Shown in pieces: positions 33,861 to 44,987 of a stretch of 64,000 nucleotides of DNA. Under the pieces are notes generated by a model that was given only the letters and a program-made list of their open reading frames with translations, did no database searches and had not been told where the DNA came from. Position 1 is the first letter of the stretch. Each line of letters starts with the position of its first letter. Source of the DNA: Pempheris klunzingeri (taxonomy: Eukaryota > Chordata > Actinopteri > Acropomatiformes > Pempheridae); assembly GCF_042242105.1 (NCBI RefSeq), contig NC_092013.1:15989618-16053617 (forward strand), in the 5' to 3' direction. The translations under genes and the position numbers were made by a program.

Positions 33861-36800
33861 TTGTGTTCATTATAGTGCTGTTATTGTCAGTTTTGGTGCT
33901 GTGAAGAAAAGAAAAAAGAAATCTGAGAGGATTTCTGTGTCTCTTCCGTCCTTATTGAACCTTTAGCTCAGTGCAGACATACATGTGGACACATTTCAGC
34001 TGGAAGTGGAGGTGGGATGGTTAAGGGGGGGTCAGACTCTGCTCTCACCCGCAACTCTCGTTCTCGCGATATCACCTTCAAGGTTTAATGACAAGGTAAT
34101 TAGCCAGATGGGACCCCTGCACTAGTCAGGCTGAGCAGAGGCACCGGGGCTTTCAGGGTTTCCTCGTGTGGAAAACTATTTTCTTTATTTACAAACCGAC
34201 TCACCAGTGGAAACCAAACAGCGCGGCGTGTCACTACATTCAACACACCGAGCCTGCCAGAGGTAGGTTTTTCCTGTAGATTTATGTTTGCAGAGTCTGA
34301 TTCCTGCAGGACATGATTAATCCCTCCGATGCACGGAGTCCTGTCCAGTCTCACATCGTTTACTGAACCAGTGTGTCGGTAAAATGGAGATCCTTTCAGC
34401 GCCACAGGATTTGAATCATCGGGGAACATTTGCTGCAGCGTTGGTTAGATGTCCCACTGGCAGGTGGCGCTGTAGGTCAGGCATCTTGCTGAGCTGCTCG
34501 ATCTCGGTCGCATATCACCAGCCCACCTGACACGTTGACAACTCTTGATCCAGCATAATGAAATCGATAAATATTGATTTGAGGGGTGGTGGGTTCCATT
34601 TCCCTGATAGGGTCAGGTGTAGGGTTTCCCTTGAGAAAGACACAAACTCTCCATCTAGGCTCGACATCTCGCCTTTCATGTGCTCCATGCTGTAAATCAG
34701 CTTTACATGGTTTTAAAAAGTTTGGAGTATTTAAACATGGGTCTGCGGGCCATAATGTACTGCCGAGGTCATCTTTTTGTCTTACGTGGAGTTAAAAGCT
34801 CACATTTGCCAATAGGGATAGAAAAATTATTAGAATCAATGTTAAAATCATGAAATGACTCTATCAAGATAATGTCATTTAATTGCAGAGTATGTTCCCA
34901 CTATTTTAATGTATAGTTACTTCTTTTTCCCATTCACAGTCACAGGTTAAATAAGTGCACACTGTGTACTTTTTGCATTTGGCATGAGGGCTCCATGGTG
35001 CTCCATCAGCACCATGGACAGAGCACTGCTCTCAGACAACAGGCTGAACTGCCTGGTGATGCTGCACAGTGGATGTCTCTTTCATGTTTGCTGCTTGTTG
35101 TTGAGGCAACAATAGTCTTTTTCATTTGTCATTTATATCCTCTTACTCTAAATGTGCTGTCACTTCCATCCAACACAGTTTTGTAACAAATGGTAATTGG
35201 CTCCTTAACTAATAACTGAATTAATGACTCTTAATACAGGTAATATGTGATCCAGTCAAGTGGCAAATTAGCATAACTCAGTATAATCGGTGACTCGTAT
35301 GTCTCCAGAATACAAATTTGGGAGACAATGCCACCACTTCTTATTATTCTGAATATATTAGGCAAATGAGGAAAAGATCATCCTTAACAAGTTATGTGTG
35401 TTGGCAGAACGTTGCTGCTGGACGACTACAGCTGCCTAATAGAACAAACGCATGCAGAGACAGAAGAGGAAACGACGGAGACAGACTTAGATTTCAAAAT
35501 AAATAAATAAAAGGTAAATGTGAGACGGATTATAAGAAGAAAAACACTGACTGAATATGCCAATGATTGAATAGTATGGAGTACAAAATACAATATACAG
35601 TGGAATTATAACAGAACAAGGACACCAAAGTACAACTTTCACTAAGTAAACAAAGGTGGACGAGTCTTAAAAAAGGCACCTAATTTACAAATAACTTAAA
35701 ACGTATCTGACTGTAATGAAATTTACTTAAGCATAGATGGATGGTTTAAATAATACTTTCGCAAGTACTTTTCCGATCTATTCTCTTGTACTAAGTTAAT
35801 AATGTAACAAATCCTTCAAATCATATAGTCTGAGAGGGGTCACACTCAGATATGAGTAATTGAGACAATAACATTTGAGAACCACTGGCTTAAATTGACA
35901 GAGAATTAAAGAGAAAGTCTGAAACAAAAAGAGGTTATCCATTTTGCTTTTATTTTGCTCTGGAGGGTACTGTAGCTGCTCCCTATTCCCAAATATTGAA
36001 TGAGTCATAGTCACAGGCAAATTGAAATAAACAAGCCAGAGGATAAAGTTCACGAGGCAGCCTCCTACATCGCTGACCAGCCAGCATCATATCAGACAGC
36101 CAGCCCGACACCCCATTGGCTCGCTGCAAACCATGAGATACAGTTGAGGGTGGTGGCCGAGGAAACGTCACACTGCCTGTGATTTTCCCTGCTGCTTCCA
36201 GTTTTACACACAGCAATGATGGGAAATGAACCATCCCTGGCTTTCCTTAAAAGGAAGCGCAGAGCGGCGTTCAATCAAAAAGTCAATTTGCTACAGGGCA
36301 AGTGAACGTCACATCCCTCCGAGTTATAATGCTGCAGTGGCCGCTTTGAACGGCAGAATGTATGTTGTCATGGCTGTAGATGTTGATTAGTAAACTGGAA
36401 AACAAAAATGTGATACTGATGGTTTTGGAAACATTTGTATAGACAATATAAAGTAGCATGTTATTTATTCAAATGATTTAAAGGTTGTCATTACTTGTGC
36501 TCAAAGGGTGCGTTCATTTTTCATTTTCATTAATATGTTGATTATGTTATTGATTACATACATCAGAGGAGTCTTTTCTCTTCTCTTTGTTATGGAAGTT
36601 GACTCAGTTGACATAACCAAGTCTCCCCTGAAGTAAAAGAAATATATAGACACAGACATAGGATGAGCTTCTCAATGACCTTCACCTTATGACGTTAATA
36701 ATTCATGACCATAAAATAAACCGAATTATTCCAGCCTTACTTACTCTATCACTTAGATTCACTTTCACTGCCTGTAGTATCACAGTGGTTGAGGAAACAC

Positions 36801-38599
36801 TCGATGTATGCGTTGCATAAATTAAGAGAAGTGCATCTGCTCTTGTAATGAATTGCCTTTGTCGACCCCGAGGCATCACAAATCTCATATTTATTTTGAT
36901 TGTTAGGTTTCACATTTCGTATATCTGTTTAGCGTTGCTGCTTGTGCTTTCTTGTCCCGCACCCTGAGAGAAGAAGTCCATTAACATGAATTCTTTCCCC
37001 AAAGCAGATCTAATGAGATACAAACTGATCCCCCTGCAGCCAAAAGAGAAGACCCTCAAAACAACAGCCCTAAAAATTATCCGCATAATTATGAACACTT
37101 CCCCTGTAACAGCTGGTGAGCCCGTACACTCAAGGGCATTAGGGAAGTGTAGTTAATCCAATGATAATCTTCAGCATGGTTTCCACATATTATGTCTTTA
37201 ATTGCTACGTGTGCCATACAATTATACCGTCACCAATTACATGGCTATAGTTTACAAGCCTGTCCAAGCATTTGGTTCCCTCTAATAGATGCCCTTTATC
37301 AACGCATGCAAGTGAAGCCATCGTCTTGTACAGTAATGGATCTTCCATCGACATAATGAATTAATTATATGGTTTGAAGTCGAGTGGTGCAGGATGATGT
37401 TCAGCCAGGCTGTGTGGCAGCAGATAAAGTGGAGAGAAATGGGAGATTCTGACACAAGGATGAGACAGTGGATTGAAGGTTTTAGGTGATTTAGCCGTTG
37501 AAGGTGTAGAGGGAGCACTGTACTGAGTGCGTCCACATGTGTGTCCATCCATTAGAATGCAGCGTGCGTCCTCCAGTGTGAGTCACCCACCCCTCCTTCC
37601 CCTCCCATCCGCCCACCTCACACCACCAGCAGCATCTAACTGCAGTCACCGCCTAATATTACGCCTCTGACTTCACACCGGCCAACTGAGGATTCTGTTT
37701 CTACGGCAACACGCTCCAGACTCCTCCCCCTGCTCGTCCCTACCGCCCTCCCTCCCTCCTCTCCTCTAAACCCCCCCCCCCTTCCCGGCACAGACCATGT
37801 GACTTTCAGGAAGGCTTCTCCAACCTCCCCTTTATTGTTATTAACCCTCTCCTGACCGGGCCGCTGCCAGAGGCTCTCCACAGCAGGCTGCCTGGCTGGC
37901 TTCTTGCCTCTCAGAGGTTTCAAAAGAAAATCAGACGCATCTCTAATCCCCCTGGAAGATCAAAGCAGTGCTTGATCTAAATGTTGGATTTGCATATTTT
38001 AGAACATGCCAGAATGAGTCAATATGGTTCTCCACTGGTCTGCGTCAACAAGAGTGGTCTATGAAGTTTTTAGCTGCAACTGTCAATATTCTCATATTAA
38101 TAATGGATCACCTGACTGCGTGTGCGTGAAAGAGTTTTGCTTGTAGTGACAAACGCATAGCTCTATCAAAACCGACCCAGAAGCTCCCTTTCCTCTCTGC
38201 CCAATAGATAGACAGGCTTTCCAGCTCACAAATTTACTGTTTTGGTTCACGCTCACTGCTCTCATCAATGTCATTTAGAGCCGCAGTTGGTGAAAAGCTC
38301 TAAAACCCAGTGGAAGCATCAAACGTTAGACACACACACAGTCAGAGATTAGGTGGTGACTATGGTGGAGCATTTAGGAGCTAAAAAGCTAGATATCCGC
38401 CTGAGGAGTTGGTGGAGACCAAAACAGAGCCACAGTGAGAGAGAATACCTGACTTAGATTAACGAAGGGGCCAGAATCACAACTACAGATGAATGTTAAT
38501 GTTCCGTGTTTGCCAAATGTGGAACGAGGCAGCTGTTTGCTAACAGTTTATAATATAGCAAATAATATGTGAGAGTTGTGTTCACTGCCAGAAAATCAT

Positions 38600-39044
38600 T
38601 TAACCTATTAAGACCCAAGCTCTTGTTTGATATGCATTTTTTATTTCTCCTTGCTATTTGGGCTTATTGGACCCTGATAAGTATAAAACCTAAGCACCAT
38701 CTTTTTACATGGTGTAGTTTTAGAGAAAAATAATGTCCACATATGTGGACAATCGGTCTTAATTTCCAGAAAACACAATAAAGTCACCTTTGTGCAAAAC
38801 TCTTTATTTCCACTCTGAACATAGCAGTTTTTTTCTCCTGACTGCTTTTGCATGTATTTATAACACATACAAAACATATTTTGAACATGTTTTGAAAATC
38901 ACGGTGCAAAAAACAATATGAAATATCAACAATTTTGCCCACATACATGTCCGTACGGCCCCAGCTAAGCAGAATTAACTACTATGGTAATATAACCCAA
39001 AATGTGATGTCCACGCATGTGTACGCCAGGTCTTTAGAGGTTAA
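38600..39044. mobile_element. piggyBac-type MITE flanked by TTAA
   Basis: Both edges are TTAA (38600-38603 and 39041-39044), with inverted ends TTAACCTATTAAGACC and GGTCTTTAGAGGTTAA. Subterminal inverted words ATGTCCACATATGTGGAC (near 38732) and ATGTCCACGCATGTGTAC (near 39007) are also present. TTAA target duplication points to piggyBac. No transposase is present, so it is non-autonomous. Confidence 0.78.
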
Positions 39045-39921
39045 TGTAGGTTTAGGCAAATTTGGAGAAAATTTAAATGTGCACATATTGCATATGACTG
39101 AAGATGCACAATTTGTTTACCTTTTGTCCAACAACTTTTTGGTCAGTTTCTTGGCATCATGGCGTCTTCTTTCTGCTCCTGTGGTATGTGATGCTGTAAT
39201 GCAGGCAAAGTCAAATGAAGAAAGGCATCAGACACTCATCTTTTATAGAGATTTTAAATGGAAGGACAACTTTAATGTCCGGCAGTGATCTCACTCAAAA
39301 ATTGCCTCATTGGTTAGGGTCCCGTTGGGAGATATGTTGGTTTGCTTGTGTGAATGGATGAACTTTATGAATGAAAACTCTTCCTGTGCTGCAGACAGGA
39401 GGTGAGATCACCCTGTTGAAATGGAGAATCCCCCACCCACCTACTCCCTTTACCCCCCCACTCCCACCCCACCGATACTGGTTGGCGCCAATCTTAATGA
39501 ATCCCATCAGTGGACAATATGGATGCAACACACAGTAGTGTCGGTCTGATTGATTACAATCATGTCCAGTATCAGCTTCGACCTACAGACAGGAAGGGAA
39601 CACTCCGTGGTTGATACAGACATACACAAGCATGCAAATATAGACACACACTTACCTGTCATCTTTCAGTAGACGCATCTCTGGTGTTCTGCTGTTGGTT
39701 TTCAGTCAATGTGATGTTGAAGCAGAGAGCCAATTATCTTCGCTTCTTTTGTTCACGTTCCCCTCAGGAGTAGAGTTGAGTGAATTTGATGATTGGCCAC
39801 CTATTCAGCAGTGTGTGAGTGAAAGTGACAATGAGTAACACAAGGGGCTCTTGACTAGGATCCATAAATAGGCTCTCCAAAGAGCCAGAAGCTGCCCTCC
39901 CCCTCATTCCCTACATCCACC

Positions 39922-39948
39922 CTCACACACACACACACACACACACAC
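39922..39948. repeat. AC dinucleotide microsatellite
   Basis: About 13 AC units in a C-rich context. Confidence 0.9.
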
Positions 39949-42539
39949 CTCTACTCTCCCCCCCTCCCTTTAACCGGACTGGGACAATCTGTGACCACTT
40001 GGCACCGGGCCTTTCACGACATGCTGTACACTCATAGTCATAGGCATGTATACACACATGCACAAACATGGCATTCGTCGCAACATCCTTCACTGCATGC
40101 CTCTGTTAATTCCCTCCTACAGATTATGAGGCATGTTGCCAAACAATGCAGCATTTTACATCAGCTGGTGTACAACCACAGAGTGTTGTGTTGTACAGTC
40201 ATTCTCTCAGTATTCAGATTAAAGCTTTGTAGTTCTTATTGTGCACGTTTTATTTGTTCTCTCTTAAATTACAAGAAGGTCTTTATATATATGCGGTGTA
40301 ATGTGACAAGAGAACGCACATAGCTCATTGTGAATCTATTGTGCACTCTTTAGAAATCAGTGGGAGTCCCACTGAATATATATTTTTTAAAAGCTGTCGC
40401 TTTGCATATTTGAAGTTTTTATCTGATAGGGAGTGATACCCTGCGGTGTTCATTCTGTGCTTGTTTCTGCTGGAGCTACCACAACAGAAGCAGAGGCTGT
40501 GTTGATGGACATCAGAGGCAGCAGCGCGGACCCTCAGAGGACTGAACATCCCTGACGAGTAGCCGTCCTGCAACTACCAGCATTAATAAATAAATGATGA
40601 AGAAAGTTTCAAGAAAAAGATAGAAATAGAATAGAGGATGTAGTGCTCCATTCAGACCGCCTTAAGATAGAATAGAGAGAGGAATTATAGATATGGATGC
40701 CATAAAACAGCAAGAATGATTAAAGTAGCTGATTTTTTCCCCACTATTTCTATTTCATGTGATATTAAAACCCATATTAAACATTCATAAACCACATTTT
40801 TGGCTATGGTTCCTTGAATATTAATTTGGGAACTTAGAGGATAATGTTCCATTAGATTGTAAAATTAAAACATAAGCGTAAGCATCATGAAAAATAATTT
40901 TAGAAATCCAGTACTTGTCTGACAGTGTCCCTAATGGTTCTAATGGTTGTCAGAATATGTTGCAAAATGTACTTAAACATTTAATTACTTAATTACATTA
41001 AACAGGTTGTATATTGTTTTTGGAAAATGACTCAAAAGATGAATAAATGACAACAGAGGCAATCGCTTATTCCTAACTGTTATTTCACTGGAGGTATCAA
41101 ACTCCAGTCAGTGCAGTGATCTTTTTTTCATCAGGATTTCATGAAGCTCTGCGGAGAGAACTGAAGAGGGGAGGCTGTGAATACTTGTTGTGCAAGTTTC
41201 TCAGTCTCACATGATCGCTCTGCGCACTAGTCAGGGTTTCCCCACCGTCTACAAGCAGCACGATGAGGTCATTGTTTGGGGTTTAAATCCAACAGGAGCT
41301 TAATCTGGGAGATAAGGGCAGGATTTGGATTTAGCACTCAAAAAGGGTCACGTTGCTACAACCATTTAGACTGGCAGTAAATACACAGCTCAGAGAGATC
41401 CCCAGCTGTTCCACAAACTCACGTCTTCCTCGGTGTCAGCCAAAATGTTTGACTTTTGGAAGATTCTCGGGTGTTTACACTGATTTCATGACGTCCCAGT
41501 TGGCCTGCAGAGCTACACTGACATCCATTCACCATGCAGGATTTCCCTGATTTGAATGGGTGAGCTGTACGATTTGGGATAAGTGAGTCTCATCTCCTTA
41601 AGTATTACCATGATTATTTAGCAGCAGTTTCCTGTGAAATTGATCTAGAAAACCAGAAATATAAATTTAAAAGTTCTTCAATTTCGATCTGTTTAAGTGT
41701 GCAAACTTTGCCTGAAAAGCCTGGAAACAAAGACAAAAAATGTTTATTTATAGTATTAGACAGCACAGTAATTGATTTTTGAATTTTATTGTAGACTTAC
41801 AATAGACATATGGTATCTTGTAAGTCTGTGTTTATTAGTTTTATGTATGACACAACAATAAAAACTTGTGCCAGGTCTTTCAAATAATCCCTTCAATAAC
41901 AACCACTCTTAGAACCGCTGATGATGAGGATCATGGTGCTATTGCATAGATCAGGATTTTGAAACACAAAAATGAGATTTGTGTTGAAAGATGACAGAAG
42001 TTTGAATTAGTGTGATATTTAACTTCATTCGGGTTAATTGAAGTCGCTGAGGGAAACAAATCACGCCTGGGGAAAGTCCCATTTAGGTCCTGTGCTGTCC
42101 CACTCTGCCTATCTGAGAGAAATGGGTCAGTAGAGATTGGAGATGGTGATGATAATAATAAAAAAAACGACCTGCCGTCCTTCCTGCCTCTGTGGCAGAC
42201 GGGGTGGTGCTCGCAGATTATGCACCAATTACAGCCGATACAAAGGGCATTAATAGGGTTTGAAGGGATTTACATGGTGCTGTCCAGTCAAATGCTGCAT
42301 GCTTTGGGGATGACATCATTTTGATCACCTCACATACCGGCTGACCCCCTCCTCCCCTGTCCAAGAGTAGCCTCGCTCACACATAAACCCGTTTACCTGC
42401 GGTTGTCCCGTGTCTCACCGGACCGAGCTCGTCACAGCGCATTCCTCCTCTGATAGGAGGACACCAACACTGCCTCCCTCCCTCCCTCCATCCCTCCATC
42501 CCTCCCTCCCTGCTCGCCTCGCTCTCCTCCCCAGTCGTG

Positions 42540-42888
42540 TTTACTATAGGTGAAGATCGAACGTATAAATTCCTGCCTGCGCGCACATCGCATCCTCAGA
42601 GGAGAACGGAAAAGGCGGAGGAGGAGGTGTAGGAGCAGGAAAACAAGAGCTGTGTTTACTGTTCACTGGGATAGACGCAGGAGAAAACGCACGCTTCAGT
42701 CATCCAGGGCGGAGAAACCTCAGTGGATGCACAGAGGAGGAGGAGGAGGAGGAAGAAGAAGAAGAAGAAGCGTGGATGCTGGTTACACCGACAAACACAG
42801 AGAGGAAGAATTAATAGGTTATCAGAAACCTAAACTGGAATAAACCTTTGCCTGTCTCCAGCGATGGACCCGAGCTGTCGGCACTGAG
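42540..42888 (+). promoter_or_regulatory. map3k12: Predicted map3k12 5' leader exon and promoter region
   Basis: A GC- and GA-rich block with CG dinucleotides lies about 2.1 kb before the first coding exon. It ends in a plausible donor at 42888 (CACTGAG followed by GTAGGC). CG-rich sequence continues to about 43190. A GAG/GAA repeat lies at 42735-42770. Two upstream ATGs are present, at 42727 (38-codon frame) and 42864 (7-codon frame). Candidate acceptors before the coding ATG are at about 44947 (GTTGAAG) and 44980 (CCACAG). The exon is inferred, not proven. Confidence 0.45.
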
Positions 42889-44940
42889 GTAGGCTGGTTT
42901 TACATTGGCAGCATTCAGTCGGCGGCGCAAGGAGAAGGCAGCTGGTCTGTGGCTGATCTTATCCCTAAATAACGCGCCCGGCTCTTTATTATTCAAATAT
43001 AAGCCGCAATAGTGTGTTTGAGTGTAACTTCAGTGTTGTCAGCGCGATGCTCCACTGATGCACCGGGGGATCTAACCCGCAGGAGAGGCGACGGTGCGCA
43101 CAAGAAGCCCCTCTGATACACCCACAATGCACTGGCCTGTAACAGACCGTAGCCTCCTCCTGCAGCTCCCACAGCTGATACCTCGAAATAAATAAAGTGA
43201 GAGCCGGAGAAGCACTATTAGCAGACAGGATCAGTCGGATGTGAATGATGTTTGATTATTCCAGGTTTCAGACACCAGATGTGTCTCAGTTGTTGGGTTT
43301 CTCTATGAGCAGAAAATTATGAGGGGGATTTTTTTTTTTTCCAAGACTCTGAGCTTTTATGGTTTTGATTTGGTTAATGAATCCTCCAGGCTGTGTCCTT
43401 TTTGGCTTCGACTGTCTGTATGATTTATCTCCTCCTATTTTATTAATTACAGATGGTTAAACACAGCAATAGGCAGTGGTATCGCTGATAGCTCATACAT
43501 CAGATGCCAGGGACATTGCTCTTAGTGAGCTTTTGCTTTTAGGTTGGTCGATGTAATTGTCTCTTTATAGCATTTGGTACATTTACGCGCAATAATTTGA
43601 CACTAATTGACCTTCAAACTGACCAGAATGTGGACAGCAAATGTAAGATACCTGGAGTGCCCCTCACAATGACCACATAATAACCTGGACAGAAAACATG
43701 TTTGTTTTGTCTCATATGCCGTACAGCAACGCTGCTAAGGATCTCGATTTGTATCATTATTTTACCAAGCAGATAAAACCTGTCACCCCTTCGACTTTAC
43801 TTGTCAGAGACAGCAGAGGAGTGGATCACTTCAAAAGGCTCTGGCAAGAAATAATGCATTTTCATTCTCCGTCGAGCATGTATACGCTGTCGTCCTTGGA
43901 GAAATGACAAGCTTTGAAGAAAGAGGCTTGCAGAATTCTCTCGTTATTATACAGACATCATTTGATCTCATCCATTTTAATACACCACTGATGTTGCTCA
44001 AGTAGGATGTAAATAACCAGCTGTGGCACCATTCTGCCTATTGAACATTGGTTTTGTCAGTCACATACATAACAAATGTAATACTATGTAATTCTGTATG
44101 TATGTATTCTGTAAGATGTAAGGAAATTACTAAATTTAGGTATAGTGATGCTGTGGCACCGATGTAAGGTTGTCAAGCTACCCGAAGTGAGGGGTCTTAT
44201 ATTATTTGCTGTGCACTTCATCAAAGGTACAGCTGAGGCTCATGCTGCTCTCTTGTCCTTTATCCACACGTCCTGAATCATGTTTCACTTTTCTAGTATT
44301 GATTTGGTATCTTCAGAGATCAGACATCATGACTCATAAGTTAATGTCATTGTCCTGACCAGTGGCCACACAGAGTGATGACAATCACTGTATTCTCATC
44401 TGCACCTATGTTTCATTTCATCCATCACACCAGTCGTTCTGAGTTGTGAGAAATGCTGAAAATGAGGAATATCTTCAATTATGTGCAATCTTTGTTTACT
44501 AAAACTGCATCTGCTGTTGTGTTCTCTGAAATGTTGCCCTTCACCATAGACCCCTGCACAGTCATTGATCTACAGAAAGCTGTAATCCACTTTGTGTGTG
44601 AAATAACAAAATTAAAAAAAAATTACTTGAACCAGAGAAACATAGAAACTATTGATCAAATGTGATTGGAGACGTGCCTTCTTGTCTTCCAGCATCTGCA
44701 GATAGTTCAGAGCTGCATGGTTCAGATTCTACCATTTATGATAACTTAGTAACTATAGCTAATGGTTCTACTTATAGGAGGCCAAAATAATCATCTTCCA
44801 GAGAGGACTCTCTCCTACAAACTCAATATTCAGCTAAATCAGCCTTTATGGCTCCCAGAGGGTGAGAGAATGATGTTAACTGTGATTTGATTTATAACAA
44901 TTTCCACTCTCTTTTTCTCTCTTCCTCTCTGTCCATGTTT
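42889..44940 (+). other. map3k12: Predicted first intron of map3k12 and flanking sequence
   Basis: A CG-rich start (to about 43190) is followed by ordinary AT-rich sequence. No other exon or repeat is confidently recognised. Confidence 0.4.
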
Positions 44941-44987
44941 GTTGAAGGCTCCCGATTCTCTACTTGCTCTGATGACCACAGGCCCTT

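Larger units (their letters stand above)
33021..42500. other. Gene-poor spacer between the divergent myg1 and map3k12 genes
   Basis: No coding exon is recognisable on either strand. It holds a repeat fragment at 33720-33860, a TTAA-flanked element at 38600-39044, an AC microsatellite at 39922-39948 and a C/T-rich stretch at about 37560-37800 with a C run near 37770. The rest is AT-rich sequence in which I see no gene. Regulatory elements for either flanking gene could lie here but cannot be shown from one sequence. Confidence 0.55.

Noticed and set aside
34100..34429. 109-codon minus-strand frame in the myg1-map3k12 spacer
   Set aside because: There are no recognisable motifs or splice partners. 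This length is expected by chance over 9 kb.
37636..37923. 95-codon Gly/Arg/Glu-rich minus-strand frame
   Set aside because: It is the complement of a C/T-rich spacer and matches no known protein.
38935..39288. 117-codon open frame
   Set aside because: It starts inside the piggyBac-type MITE and runs into flanking DNA. There is no family similarity and no codon pattern.
42550..42726. Arg-rich open frame upstream of map3k12
   Set aside because: It opens with GTG at 42550 and is repeat-derived. Only the ATG-initiated part from 42727 is a possible upstream frame.
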